Shown here piece by piece: positions 11,690 through 23,080 of a stretch of 64,000 nt of DNA. The stretch spans positions 57,682,234 through 57,746,233 of the forward strand of contig OY743174.1 of the NCBI GenBank assembly GCA_963555705.1. The letters run 5' to 3'. A model generated the notes under the pieces. The model had not been told where the DNA came from, searched no databases, and worked only from the letters and a program-made list of their open reading frames with translations. The stretch comes from Ligustrum vulgare (lineage: Eukaryota > Streptophyta > Magnoliopsida > Lamiales > Oleaceae). How positions within the stretch are numbered: position 1 is the stretch's first letter; each line of letters starts with the position of its first letter. The translations under genes were made by a program, and so were the position numbers.

Positions 11690-12012
11690 TGAGAAGTTAG
11701 ATGTGACGTACTGGCTTTCTTTGTGCTTTATGTGGAGATTAGGTGACTACTATCATCTTACAAAGCACCTTGTTGTCCACATTTTTTTAAAACACAATTT
11801 ATTAAATATTTAATCTCAATCATCTGTCAAGCAAACTATTTTTTAATCATACATTCTCCCAAATAATTTTTAATCACACATTCTCTGTCAAGCAAACTAT
11901 TTTTTTACTTTTCAAATAATTTTTACTCACAGATTCTCTTAAAAATATTAATTCTGATGATAAATAAGATGTGACTTACTAGCTTTCTTTGTGCTTTTAT
12001 GTGTGGCTTAGA
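11690..12012. repeat. Duplicated promoter-proximal segment of SDR gene 1
   Basis: The stretch just upstream of the start codon (about 11697-11748, containing GGCTTTCTTTGTGCTTTATG) recurs at about 11953-12010 with AGCTTTCTTTGTGCTTTTATG and the same flanking words (GATGTGACtTACT, GATGACTA). The SDR gene 2 leader (36800-36830) also contains GGCTTTCTTGCTGTGCTTT. The outer copy may be the leftover 5' end of a lost tandem SDR copy. Confidence 0.6.
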
Positions 12013-12225
12013 TGACTATTAGCTTTTTGTTTGGAAAATATGTTTTTAAACATGTTTTTTATAATACAATTTTTCAAATTCTGTTCGATTACTCATTATA
12101 AATGAATTTAAACCAACAATTTAATTTACACAATTTTTCTAATAACTTTTTTCTTTAATTTTTAAAAAATACATTTTAACCATAAAACATAAACTATGTG
12201 CAATGCATGAATGACATTATTTTTA

Positions 12226-13592
12226 GGGTAATTGGCAGAAAAGGTCTCTACATTTGGATATTCTTGTACAATTCATCCTAAATTTTTATTTTTTGACATT
12301 TTCACCCTTACCTTCACATTTATTTGTCGAAAACGTCCCTACCGTTTGATTCCATCAAAAGAACTGTTAGTTGACTCAAAAATTACATATAGACCACTTT
12401 AATTTTTGACAAAAATGTCATTTCATTTTGGGTAATTGGCGCAATTGGTGACCTTTCACACTTCTTGTGGAATTCGTCCCAATATTTTTTTATTTTTTTT
12501 GGCAAATTCACCATTACCTTCCCCTTTTCTTGTTAAAAACGTCATTACTTTCTAATTTCATCCAAAAATTCATTAGTTGACCCAAAAATCACCTATAGAT
12601 TATTATTTTTTATAATCTTATTGACTATTTTAATGAAGGGCAAACAAGTCATTTCCTATTATTAAATTTAAAATGATGGAAAAGAAAGAATAAAATAAAA
12701 ACAAACAAAAACAAAAAAAAAAAATATTTGTTATTGTTCATCTTCTTCCCAACCTTATTCATACTCGTTCGGTTCAATTAAACCCTCTTTATTTTTTTCA
12801 TTTGCTGTAATTGCACCCGGAGCATCTTTTCAATGTTAAGGCAGGAAATGATTTAGACTGAAACCCTAATCGTCTCCCTCGAGCCTGTCATTTTCTTTGC
12901 GTCAATTTCAGACCTAAACATGTGAAACCCTAATTTTACACCATCTCTACCAATAAATTAAATGCACAGAAATAGTTGTTTTCTACCATACCAATTATAA
13001 CAATTGAAATAAATAAATAAAGAGGGTTTAATTGAACTGAACGAGTGGGAATAAGGTTGGGAAGAAGATGAACAGTAACAAATATATTTTTGTTTTTATT
13101 TGTTTTTTATTTTATTATTTCTTTTACATCAATTTAAATTAAATAATATGAAATGATTTGTTTGCCCTTCATTAAAATAATAACTAAGATTGTCAAAAAA
13201 ATAGTCAATAGGTGATTTTTGTGTCAACTAACGAATTTTTGGATGAAATTAGACGGTAAGGACGTTTTTAGCAATAAAAGGTGAATGTTAGGGTGAATTT
13301 GCAAAAAAAAAAAAAAAAAAAAAAAAACAAATGTTGGGACGAATACCACAAGAAGTGTGAAAGGTAGGGACCAATTGCGCCAATTACTCAATAGAAAATG
13401 ACATTTTTGTCGAAAATTAAAGTGGTCAATATGTAATTTTTAAGTCAACTAACGGTTCTTTGGATGAAATCAAATGGTAGGGACGTTTTCGACAAAGAAA
13501 TGTGAAGGTAAGGATGAAAATGCCAAAAAATCAAACATTGGGATAATTGCACAAGAATGTCAAAAGGTAGGGACATTTTGCGCCAATTACCC
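12226..13592. mobile_element. 1.37-kb foldback element with ~0.5-kb inverted arms
   Basis: It starts GGGTAATTGGC and ends GCCAATTACCC. The left arm (to about 12800) and right arm (from about 13008) pair almost throughout, for example CAACCTTATTCATACTCGTT against its complement near 13045. A second GGGTAATTGGCGCAATTGG boundary at 12430 and its complement near 13370-13389 show a nested or duplicated terminus. Only about 200 bp in the centre is unpaired. There is no coding sequence, and no flanking duplication could be settled. A transcript would form a very long hairpin. Confidence 0.8.
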
Positions 13593-13714
13593 TTTGAAAT
13601 GGTTAGCGTAATTAACGAAGTTGCGTAATAAAGTGATGAACAAAAAGCAATATAATTGGATATTGATAATCAATATTGAAATTCAATTTGTTTGCAAAAT
13701 CAAACTAAGTTCTA

Positions 13715-15428
13715 GAATTTTTTTTTTAAAACAATATTTGTTGTAGAACTTGTTGGATGCTCATCCTCGTCAGAAATTAGTATCTTCAATCCAGCACAAC
13801 TGGTAACTCGAGACACTACTACATATAGCTGTCCTAGACTAGATACTGAACTTTTCAAATACAACCCAACATGCGAGATAGATTGACTTTGACTCTTATT
13901 AATAGTCATAGCTAGGGGTGAACGCGATCTGTTTTGGGGGGTTTTTGACAATTTTCAAACCAAACCATTTTTAGCGGTTTGACTTTTTTTAAACCAAACC
14001 ATTTTTTACGATTTGATTCGATTTTAATCCACAGTTTACCTATGACATAATATAATATATTTTAGATGTCAAATTAATACGTATTTTTTAATATATAAAT
14101 CTAAATCAGAAGTTAGTATAAGCTAACATATGTTAACATTCTTTGATTCATTCTTCACCTCATTACTCTTGCACTAGATTGATAATAAAAGCATAATGAT
14201 GAGTGAATAATTTCACTGAAATGTGGGAGTATGATTCTCAAACTATCAATTGTCGATATGTACTACACATCATTTGAAAATTTGATAGCTCTACTCAAGG
14301 ATTTGGGTTCCTCTTCATTTTCAGCAGTTCATTGTAATTATGGCTTGTTTTTGCATTATCTTGATCAATTTTCTTGCTTCGTACAATTTTTTTTACCTTT
14401 AGTGCATGCATGACCCAAACCGCAAGGTAGGAAACTTCTATACATTTTTTCTGAGATTATTACAATACAATAAAAACTAGAAAAGATATAAATGAGAATT
14501 TTATTTCATAGTTAGATTTAACTTTTTTTTAGAGGGAAAAGGTAAATTCAAATTAATAAAATTAATTTTTAATTAAAAAATTAAAAGTGGTTTGGTTCGA
14601 TTTTTTGCAATTTTTGAAAATCAAAACCTAAACCAAACTATTTTGAAAGGTTTGATTCGGTTTGAGAGAAAAGAAACCACGAGTTCATGCGGAGGTTCGA
14701 TTTGCGGTTTATTTGTGCAGCCCTAGTCATGGCATATGAGACTATCAACCGAAATTGCATTCGTTGAAACTTGAAAGATAATCGTGGGTCTGATGGAAGT
14801 AAAGTTATTCGAGGAATAAAAACTTTATGTCCAACATTTCTTCCCGAGATTACATTCGCCTCCAAAACATGATTACTAAGTCTTGTAATTACCAATCTAG
14901 TCTCATTACAAAGTCCATCTTAATGATCAATATTTTTCAATAACATAATAAGGGCACCAACCTTCAACTTCAACTCATGATTAGGAACCCCCGAACATCT
15001 AATGATATTAAAAAACTCAGGAGTATGAATGTGTTCAAGTATCTTAATATTTGAATCTGACTTGCATGCTATATCAGAACTGAAATACGTCTTGTCTTCA
15101 GTTAGGTTTCGAGACAACATGTACTCATTTACAGATTTAACAATCTCGAGTGTCAAAGTTAGTATCGCTCTTTCTTGCAAATATGAAATGTTATTAATAT
15201 TTTCCAAGAAGGGGGATACATGCTTTCTATAATTCCAACAATAGAACCTGAAGGATCTTTCAACAAAAGGTAGTCAGGTATGTCAATTGTAGCGTGACCA
15301 TCATTTGTACCATCTTCAATACTTGATATCCATTCAGCAAAACCCTTTAATTCAACATTTTCCTTGTTTGATCCAAGATCTTGGAGCCTTATGTTTTTGG
15401 TCGATTTGAGAACTTTGCAATCTCTCAA
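13715..15428 (-). pseudogene. Helitron-type PIF1 helicase C-terminal relic, interrupted by a MITE
   Basis: Read on the minus strand, successive frames give the C-terminal third of plant Helitron/PIF1-like helicases: ATIDIPDYLLL, then ERAILTLT and CSGVPNHELKLKVG, then ISGRNVGHKVFIPRI, then INKSQSQSISHVGLYL and GQLYVVVSRVTS. The final block is helicase motif VI-like. Frames shift between blocks, and the Rep domain and Walker A region are absent. The coding sequence is split at 13913-14725 by a hAT-type element. Deleting that insert and one copy of its 8-bp duplication would rejoin the AMT and INKSQ codons in frame. No Helitron terminus was located. Confidence 0.82.
13913..14725. mobile_element. 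hAT-like MITE inserted in helicase relic
   Basis: The insert begins TAGGGGTGAACGC and ends GTGCAGCCCTA. It is flanked by 8-bp direct repeats GTCATAGC (13905-13912) and GTCATGGC (14726-14733), one mismatch. The 8-bp duplication and TAGGGGTG-type ends fit the hAT superfamily. The interior is inverted-repeat-like, with AAACCAAACCATTTTT on one side and its complement on the other. It encodes no transposase. A sister element lies at 50489-51333. Confidence 0.85.
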
Positions 15429-15439
15429 TAAATACTATA

Positions 15440-16105
15440 AAACACAAATCAAATTTTTCTCTCCTATTTAAACCGCCACGAAACACTCCTTAACTTTTGT
15501 CCCCTCCGGAAGGTAACATAAAAAAATGCACTAATATAAGTAGGCTATAAGTTGACATTTTGCATGTGTAATTTACTTAACAGTGGGTCAGAAAGTGTTA
15601 ATTAATGTTGTTCCTGGTATAAAAATGTTACAAAAGGAACATATAAAAAGAGCAACAATTTGTCCAGAATAGTGGGTCTCCAACTTTTACGCTGATCACG
15701 CGCGTGATTTCGTATATGTAGAGCGACAAGTAATATAATAAAGTTATAAGTTTGAATATCATTGGGTTAATAGTTCAAATGGTCATTGAACTTTGAGCAG
15801 TATTTTTCGTTTAACCATTAAACTTTAGAATTTTTTGGTTGGTCACCAAACTTATCAAGTTTTATCTCATTTGCCATTACACTTGAAAAGTTTTTTCAAA
15901 TGGTTACCAGACTTATTAAATCGATATAACATTGGTCATTTACTTTATAATTTTTTTTTGATGATTATCGACAAATTAATCATAATAGTTTCTGTAATGG
16001 TTATGATTAAACAAAATACTGGTAGGCCTTTTTTAGGCCCAATGCGATAAAAAGTCCAAGCTCAACATCTAACAATGAGATGCTACAATTAATCCATAAA
16101 TAAAA
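15440..16105. other. Intergenic stretch without genes
   Basis: No coding sequence is recognised. It contains the perfect 14-bp palindrome ATCACGCGCGTGAT at 15695-15708. From about 15764 there is 'ggttaatagttcaaatggtc'-style sequence that resembles the edge of a plant MITE, but no partner end was found. Confidence 0.5.
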
Positions 16106-16282
16106 GGGAAAAGTACATAACTATACAACTAAAACTTTCACTTTTTAAACATAACAAACTTAAATTTTTTTTGTAAAAACCAGGTCTTAATATGTTAATT
16201 AATTAATACAATATTATAATAATGATAATGAGTTGACAAAGAAAGGTATAATATTAAATAATAAAATAAAAACAATATCTAA

Positions 16283-18680
16283 TCCACAACCACCCCACCC
16301 CACCCCACCCCACCCCATAAAATAACTTTTTTTCTTATACTTTTCCACACTCACCCCCACCCCCCAACACCACCTTACCCACCCCACACAACACTCCTCC
16401 CCAACCCCACCCACCCACCCACGCACCCAACCACCACTCACTCACTCACCCACCAACCCCACCCCACCCCACCACACCACACCACAAGAATGATGTTACT
16501 TCCATTTTTTTCTCCCCCCACCCACCCACTAGTCCCATCCCATCACACCCACCCACCACTCCATCCCAACCCAATCCAACTCAACCCCGCACTCACCTCA
16601 CCCCACCCCATCAACCCACCCCACCTCAACTCAATAAATGAATTTTTTCCTTCTACTTTTTCACACTCACCCCGAACCCCGACACCAACTTATCCACCCC
16701 ACCCCATCGCACCCCTCCCCAACCCCACCCCACTCACCCCCACTTACAGACCACACCTCAAATCAATAAATGAATTTTTTCCTTCTACTTTTTCACCCCC
16801 ACCCCCACCCCCGACACCAACTTATCCACCCCACCCCACCCCACCTCACCCCTCCCCTCCCCAATCCCAACACAACCCACCCCACCCCCACTCACCCACC
16901 CACCCCTACCAAACCACACCACAAAAATAATTTTACTTCTATTTTTTTCTCATCTCAGACACCCACCCACCCACCCGTCCCATCCCACCCCACCCCACTG
17001 CTCCCCAAACCCAACCCACCCACCCCTAGTCCCACCCCACCCTATCCCACCCGCACCTCACTCAAAATGATTTTTTTCTACTACTTTTCCACAACTCGCC
17101 TAGACCCTACCATATCCTACCCCGCCACCTACCCCAACCCCACCCACCCCACCCAAAATTAATTTTTTTGCACTAATTTTCGACTCCCCCATCAGCCTTG
17201 CCCCAGACCCTACCCCAACCCACCTCACCAAAAATGATTTTTTTTTTTACTACTTTTCCACTCATCCACCAACCCCTCCCCTCCCCACCCCACCTCACCT
17301 TACCATACCCCGCAAAGTCACAATTGGTCACATTTCGGTCCCACCACCCTACCTACACACCCCACTTCAAAAATGATTTTTCGTCAATTTTTTCCCAAAT
17401 CACCCCACCCTACCCTATCCCGCAAAGTCACAGTTGGTCACACAAAATCACATTTCGATCCCCCGTCCCCTTACCCCACCCTACACACCCACCCCACTCA
17501 CCCAACCCTCAAAATGATTTTTCTTCTATTGTTTTCACTCCACCCACCCCGCCATTCCACCAACCCCACTCTATCTTACTCGTAAAGTCACAATTTGTAA
17601 CAAAATATCACAATTCTATCCCCCACCACCCTACCCTACTCTACCCTACCCTACCCCACTACCCAACCCCACCCCACCCAATAATGATTTTTCTTCTATT
17701 TTTCTCACCCTACCCTACCCGTAAAATCACAATTGGTCATACGAAATCACACCCCACCCTCACCCAATAATGATTTTTCTTCTATTTTCTCGCACCCCCA
17801 CCCCAACCACCCCTACCTGTCCCCCAACCCACCCACCCTATCCCGCGCAGTCACAATTGATTACACAAAGTCATATTTCGGTCACAATTACAAATTTAGT
17901 TACAAATTTTACCCAAGCCCACCCTCCATCCACAAGTCACAGTTAGTCACAAAAAGTCACAATTACAAATTTAGTCGCAAATTTCACGGTGCCCCCAATC
18001 CACCGTACCCACACTCGCCTTCACCCAACCCAAAAAGTCAAGATCATAAAAGTAATAATTCAGTCACAATTACAAATTTAATAGCAAATTCCCCACCCCA
18101 CCCAGCTAAGTCACAGTTGGTCACACGAAACCATAGTGTGGTGACAATTACAAATTTAGTTGCAAAATTAACCCCACCCGAAAGGTCACAGTTGGTCACA
18201 CAAAGTCACAGTTCGGTGGCACAAGGTCATAGTTCGGTGACACAAGGTCATAGTTCGGTAGCACGAGGTCACAGTTTAATCACATGAGGTCACAGTTAGA
18301 TTGCATAAAATCACAATTCTCGATCAAACAAAGTCACAGTTCGCTCACACAAGATCATAATTCGGTCACACGAGGTCACGATTTGGTCACATGAGGTCAT
18401 TGCCACCCCACCCCACTTTACCCCATCCCATCCCACCCGGTCTTACCCCACCCCCACAACCCCAAGATACCCACCACCTAACCAGAGTCACAATATGTCA
18501 CACAAAGTCACAATTCAATCACAATTATAAATCTAGTCGAAAAATTCACCCACCCCACCCCATCTCATCCCGAGTCATATTTGGTAACACAAAGTAACAA
18601 TCGGTCATAATTACAAATTTAGTCGCAACATTCACTCCACCCCATCCTCATTCCACCCACTTGCAAATTCGCAATTTTGA
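16283..18680 (+). repeat. C-rich, nearly G-free tract with (CCCAC/CCCCA)n
   Basis: For more than a kilobase the plus strand is mostly CCCAC/CCCCA units separated by AATGATTTTT[tct]TCTA-like spacers, with very few G bases. Long open frames here (such as 16490-16930 and 17198-17770) give only Pro/Thr/His/Ser-rich translations and are artefacts of composition. The complementary strand has many GGGG runs and could form G-quadruplexes. From about 17300 the spacers acquire GTCAC words. Confidence 0.9.
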
Positions 18681-19720
18681 TCACACAAAGTCACAATTTG
18701 ATCACAATTACAAATTTAGCCACAAATAAAATTTTGTGATCGATAATTTAATTAATATGCCACATCCAGTAATCGTTACAAGTCGCACAAAGTCATAAAC
18801 GACACAAATTTTAGTCACGATTATAAATATAGTAGCAATCAAACATTTTTAGTTGCATATTATTTATTGATCACAACTTACTCGTTTTCTTGACTACAAT
18901 TAGTTACTATTTATTCACAATGACCTAATAATAGGTCACATTTGTGGTTGATCAAAAAATTTTAACATGTAAATTAATTCAAATGATCACGTTTAATGGT
19001 TACACAGTCACATTTGGTCGCAATCATCCATATAATTGGTCACATTTTGACTAGAACTCGTCACAAGTCGAATAAAGTCACAATTAGTCAATATTTTGAT
19101 CACAATTACTTAATAATTTGTCACATTTGTGATTGATAAAATTTTGTAACATATAAATTAATTTAACGTATCACGTCCAATGATCACATAAAGTCACAGT
19201 TGGTCACAATCACCCATATAATTGGTCACAAGAAGGGTCACGTAAAGTCACGATCGACGCAAATCGAACGGTCACATTCCATACTCATCACAAGTCACAA
19301 AATCATAATTAGTCAATATTTTTGTCACAATTACCTAATAAATTGGTCACGTTTGTGAGTAGAAGGATCACACAAAGTCATGGTTGACGCAAACAAAGTG
19401 GTCACATTCCGTACTCGTCACAAGTCACACAAAGTCACAATTAGTTAATATTTTGGTCACAATTACTTAATAAATTGGTCACATCACATACTCGTTACAA
19501 GTCTCACAAAGTCACAATTAATCAATATTTTTGTCACAATTACCTAATAATTTGTCACAATCAACCATATAATTTTTGTATGTTCCAAATATAGTCGAAA
19601 TCAAACATTATTTGTCATATATTATTTATTGGTCACAACTTACTTATTCTTTTGGTTACAATTAATCAATATTTTGATTACAATACCAACTTATTGATCA
19701 CATTTGTAATCGATAATTAG
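17300..19720 (+). repeat. GTCAC-word array
   Basis: The pentamer GTCAC (as GGTCACA, AGTCACA or TCACAATT) recurs every ten to thirty bases for about 2.4 kb. Common phrases are GGTCACACAAAGTCACA and GGTCACAATTACAAATTTAG. Spacing is irregular, so this is a word-dense subterminal array and not a fixed-period satellite. The same words in reverse complement fill 51410-52460, and GTGAC also recurs at 32950-33300. Confidence 0.9.
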
Positions 19721-20269
19721 TTTGAACTGAAAATTAAGAATCAACTCATTGAATTAAGGCCATGAAGAGTCTGTGACCATTATTATTTTTTCCCCACATA
19801 AAATTAGTCGGTTCTCTATTGTTGATCAAAATTAATCAATCCGATTGACTCCATCCCTTACAGACGTTGTACAATTTAATACTTTCTAAGAGAGATAGGA
19901 AAGAAGGAACAAACATTCCACCCCAACTGTGTTGCAGTGACTTTGTACCTTACTCGTGATTGTTAAGATTTAAGAATAACAGGAAAATGGGCAATTACTC
20001 CCAAAACAGAGACTTCTTTTTTAGCATTATTTCTACAAGCGCTAGAGATTTTCCATTCTTGTTATTCCACACACAGTCAAATAAAAAAAATACATATGAT
20101 TATCTTGATCAAGAAAAACACCAGAATGAGTCTCATATATCACCAAAGTTCAATCACGTAAACTCTATAATAAAAATTAGTACATGCCAATGATACATAT
20201 AAAACAAACTCTACATACGTACTCTTTCTAGTTTCTTCCAAGCAAGACCACAAAAATAAGAGATAAATG

Positions 20270-20540
20270 GCCGATGCAAATTCGAGGTAGAAGCGGTGAG
20301 ATATCGAAGCAGCGGGATCTCGCCGTCGCCGCCGGTTCGAGATAGCGGCGACGATCTCTTGCTTCACTTTGTCCGCGGAAATCTCACAAATCGCACTTTC
20401 TTCGAGTCCGGCTGGCGTCGACGATCTCAAAGATCGTGTAGCAACGACGAGAAAAACGTGAGGAGATGTTTGGGCAATGCAACGGTGATGGAGCTTCTTT
20501 GTCTTTCACCACTTTTGTTGGTTCATCCACAATAAAATTG
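20270..20540. other. GC-rich gene-like segment, unrecognised
   Basis: This segment is markedly GC-rich against its surroundings, with CGCCG and GATCTC-rich sequence. Both strands have open frames of about 80-95 codons, but neither translation matches a family I know. Its position at the tip of the GTCAC element suggests a captured exon or 5' UTR piece. Similar GC-rich islands occur at 23700-24090, 50190-50480 and 53030-53340. Confidence 0.35.
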
Positions 20541-20562
20541 ATTTGGGAGAATTTCATTTAGG

Positions 20563-20696
20563 AAAAAGGTTGAACCCCAACCTTAGGGGCCTGAACCGAC
20601 CCTGCCCTGGGCCCTTGGTTCAGGAGGTAAACCGCAGGTTATGCCTCGTCCATGGTTAGGGTAGTACTTATGGCAAGACCCCTACGTCGGGGTAAC
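20563..20696 (-). mobile_element. Short SINE-like insertion with 19-bp target duplication
   Basis: A 134-bp GC-rich insert is bounded by the perfect 19-bp direct repeat TGGGAGAATTTCATTTAGG (20544-20562 and 20697-20715). On the minus strand it ends in a short T run and contains GGGTTCAACC, similar to a Pol III B box. No A box was recognised. Long duplications of this kind mark LINE-type integration. A SINE, possibly 5'-truncated, is the best reading. Confidence 0.65.
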
Positions 20697-21426
20697 TGGG
20701 AGAATTTCATTTAGGGTTTGGAGAGAGAGAATGGGGAGAGAAATCGGTGGTTGCGTGGTTGATTAGTTTGGGTTTAATGTTTTGGAGTTTTAAGTTTTAA
20801 TTATGTATTAAATAATTTAATTAACTATTATTACTACCTGAAAAGTAAAAAAAGAACTTCATTACAGGAATTTAGAATTGTATCTTTTATATATAGGACT
20901 TTGTGTAATTTTCCCTTTATAAAATCCCAACAATTGGACTACAAATAAAGGGAGAGTGAATAAATTAAGGACGAATTTCGGTTTATCCCATGAATCCAGC
21001 AAGATTGAGATTAATATTTAGGATTAATGGACAGTGATGGAGGCATTATCTAAAAATTTAGCCTGCACACAAGGAAAGTAAGATTAAGGCCTACACACAA
21101 GGAAATGAAGATCAATGCTTGCAGGAATCAAGGAAGATGAAATTAGGGGAGAGGCGGAGAGCTACTATAAATGGAAGAAGAATTTCGAGAAGAAGAGACA
21201 ACACATTCATATTTTCACTAATAAAAAATTTACATCAACAGTTTCTAATGATCATGTGAACTTCTCAAACATGTTATGGGCTTGCCTATTGGAAAAATGA
21301 TTCACACGTTCCAAGTCATTGCTGGAATAAGTATAACCATGAGTGGACCTCGTTCATTCATTGCTTCTTGCGCTCATAATGCATGTTCAACTCAAAAAAT
21401 GAGTGGTTAAAATGGGTAGATTTTTA

Positions 21427-21537
21427 ATCTTGCCCCTCGGTAGTTTCCACTGCTTGTCCAGGGTCAAGCTTTGAGATTTGGCGACGGACTTAAAAAGTCA
21501 CCTATAGGCGCTTTAAGTCCATCCATTCGGGGATCTA
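21427..21537 (-). pseudogene. rrn16: Plastid 16S rDNA fragment A (NUPT)
   Basis: The minus strand reads AAAGCGCCTATAGGTGACTT, then TTAAGTCCGTCGCCAAATC, GACCCTGGACAAGC and GTGGAAACTACC. This follows the mid-region of plastid 16S rRNA with many C-to-T and G-to-A type differences. It ends near GAGGGGCA after a small deletion relative to the plastid gene. It is a decayed nuclear copy of plastid DNA, not a gene. Identification is by recall of the conserved rRNA. Confidence 0.8.
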
Positions 21538-21597
21538 AGTTGAGAGAGAAATTGAACAAGTATAATGAGATGTATTATTAAATCAAAATTGGGATTA

Positions 21598-21675
21598 TCT
21601 GCTAAAAACTATGGTAGAGATGAAAGTTAAGGGAGCGAATGAGATTAGATACCCTAGTAGTCTTAGTCGTAAACG
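21598..21675 (+). pseudogene. rrn16: Plastid 16S rDNA fragment B (NUPT), opposite orientation
   Basis: This fragment contains GATTAGATACCCTAGTAGTC, preceded by GGGAGCGAAT and followed by GTCGTAAACG. That is the universally conserved 16S region around E. coli position 790, in its plastid form. Differences from the plastid sequence as I recall it are transitions of the kind made by methylcytosine deamination. It lies about 60 bp from fragment A but on the other strand, so the integrated plastid DNA was rearranged. Confidence 0.85.
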
Positions 21676-23080
21676 CCCCTCAAATTCCCTATTTTTTTAA
21701 AAATAAAAAATCAGGCCCATTAAAAAATGAAATAGGAATTAGTCCCACCAGTCTGCAAGCCCAATTCTTGAACCCAAAATCGGAATCCATGACCCGACCT
21801 ATAAATAATTTGCTAAAAATCTGGCCATTTTCTCTTTGCTGTTTTGGGGTCGTTTTCTATTTTTATTTTATGAAAATACTAAAAACACGTTATTTTTACC
21901 ACTTTCGAAAACTTATTTTGAAAAAAATAAAAAATAAAATTGTATACAAAATGCAAAACGCCAAAAACCTCATTTTGGGCGCTTTGAGTATATTTCAATT
22001 AAAAATGTTCAAAAAGCGGAAAACTCATTTTGATTTTTTTTTTTTTTTAAATGAAGTTGAATTAGTAAACTCTACATTTAGGGTAATATTTCAAAAAAGG
22101 CCTTGAATATGGACTATTTGTGTTATTATTTTAACTTAGGACCACTTGCATTCATTTTATTGAGTCAAACTCTTTGTGTGATTATTTTGTTTACATAGAC
22201 TCATGTAACATGTGACTTGAACATGAATGTGGCAATAATAATTAGATAAACTAATTTCTTATAATATTTTTGGGACTTGACATTAATGACTTTATCTAAT
22301 TTTTATAATTTTTTCTAGTCATTTAAATCAGTCCAATAAAAATTTGATATTTTTTCTTATAATAGAAAGCAAATCCTCAAAAAATAATTTAACCCACAAG
22401 CAAATTAATTACAAATAGTCAAAGTAATATTCTGTAAAATTTCAAATAAAACGTGTTTTCCAATTTTTCAATTTTAGAAACAGTTTTCAGAAATGATAAA
22501 CAGGACGAGTTCAACAAATTTAAAAACACAAAATGAAAAACATTTTCAATAATAAAAACAGAAAATGAAATACAAACAGAACGCAGTTTGTCCATTTTCG
22601 TTAAATTTTGCTCACAAAAACAAAGCCACGCGTGAGAAGAAATTATTTTGCCCTAAAATCCGGTCCTAAATCTCTAAACTTGAAAGTGTGCAACCTAAAT
22701 CTACAATATTCATCGTATATCCGGACTATTTGGAACTTGGGAGCTTGAAAAATTGGGTTTTGAATGTTCGGCAAGACGGGACCGTTCGGCAATTGAAAGT
22801 GACTTCAATATATGAGAGTGTCTGTTTGAGGTTAGGTTTCAACCTAGAATCTTGTTACTTAATACTTGGTACTGATTTTTGATTTTTTGAGATACCTCTC
22901 TCTCATTGACTGTGATTTTGAAATTTGAGATTAATTCTGATTTTACTTTAGATCTTAGGTCATCTCCAATCAGGAAATTTAAAGTGCAGTCAACTTTACA
23001 CTAAAATGTAATTTTTCTTACTCTATCTTTATAACTCATCTTCAATCCAAAATTTCAAATTTCACATCAAATAAATATAC
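21676..23080. other. Intergenic stretch, nothing recognised
   Basis: AT-rich sequence with short open frames (such as 21639-22106 and 22688-22882) of low-complexity Lys/Phe/Ile composition. None shows a family motif. No element edges were identified apart from poly-T near 22036-22048. Confidence 0.5.

Larger units (their letters stand above)
16106..20915. mobile_element. Large TIR-like element with C-rich and GTCAC arrays (copy 1)
   Basis: The left edge is GGGAAAAGTACATAACTA. The reverse complement of the right edge is GGGAAAATTACACAAAG, a short imperfect inverted repeat. Flanking 9-mers TAAATAAAA and TTTATAAAA match at 7 of 9 positions. Order inside: AT leader, an almost G-free C-rich tract (16283-18680), dense GTCAC repeats (17300-19720), an AT zone, a GC-rich gene-like tip (20270-20540), then the right edge. 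The reverse complement of 52847-52914 matches the left 70 bp here, so the element is a repeated family. It encodes no recognised transposase. A non-autonomous Mutator- or CACTA-type element is possible. Confidence 0.5.

Noticed and set aside
13913..14725. An intron in the helicase gene
   Set aside because: No GT-AG ends; the flanking 8-bp direct repeats and hAT-type termini show a transposon insertion.
15695..15708. Helitron 3' hairpin at ATCACGCGCGTGAT
   Set aside because: It lies on the wrong side of the helicase relic for its orientation and is not followed by CTRR.
16490..18287. Several long open frames rich in Pro, Thr, His and Ser
   Set aside because: They arise from the stop-poor CCCAC/GTCAC repeat composition. 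All plus-strand frames look alike and no start context or domain is present.
17300..19720. CRISPR-like regularly spaced repeats
   Set aside because: The repeated word is 5-7 bp with irregular spacing in a plant genome; it does not have CRISPR architecture.
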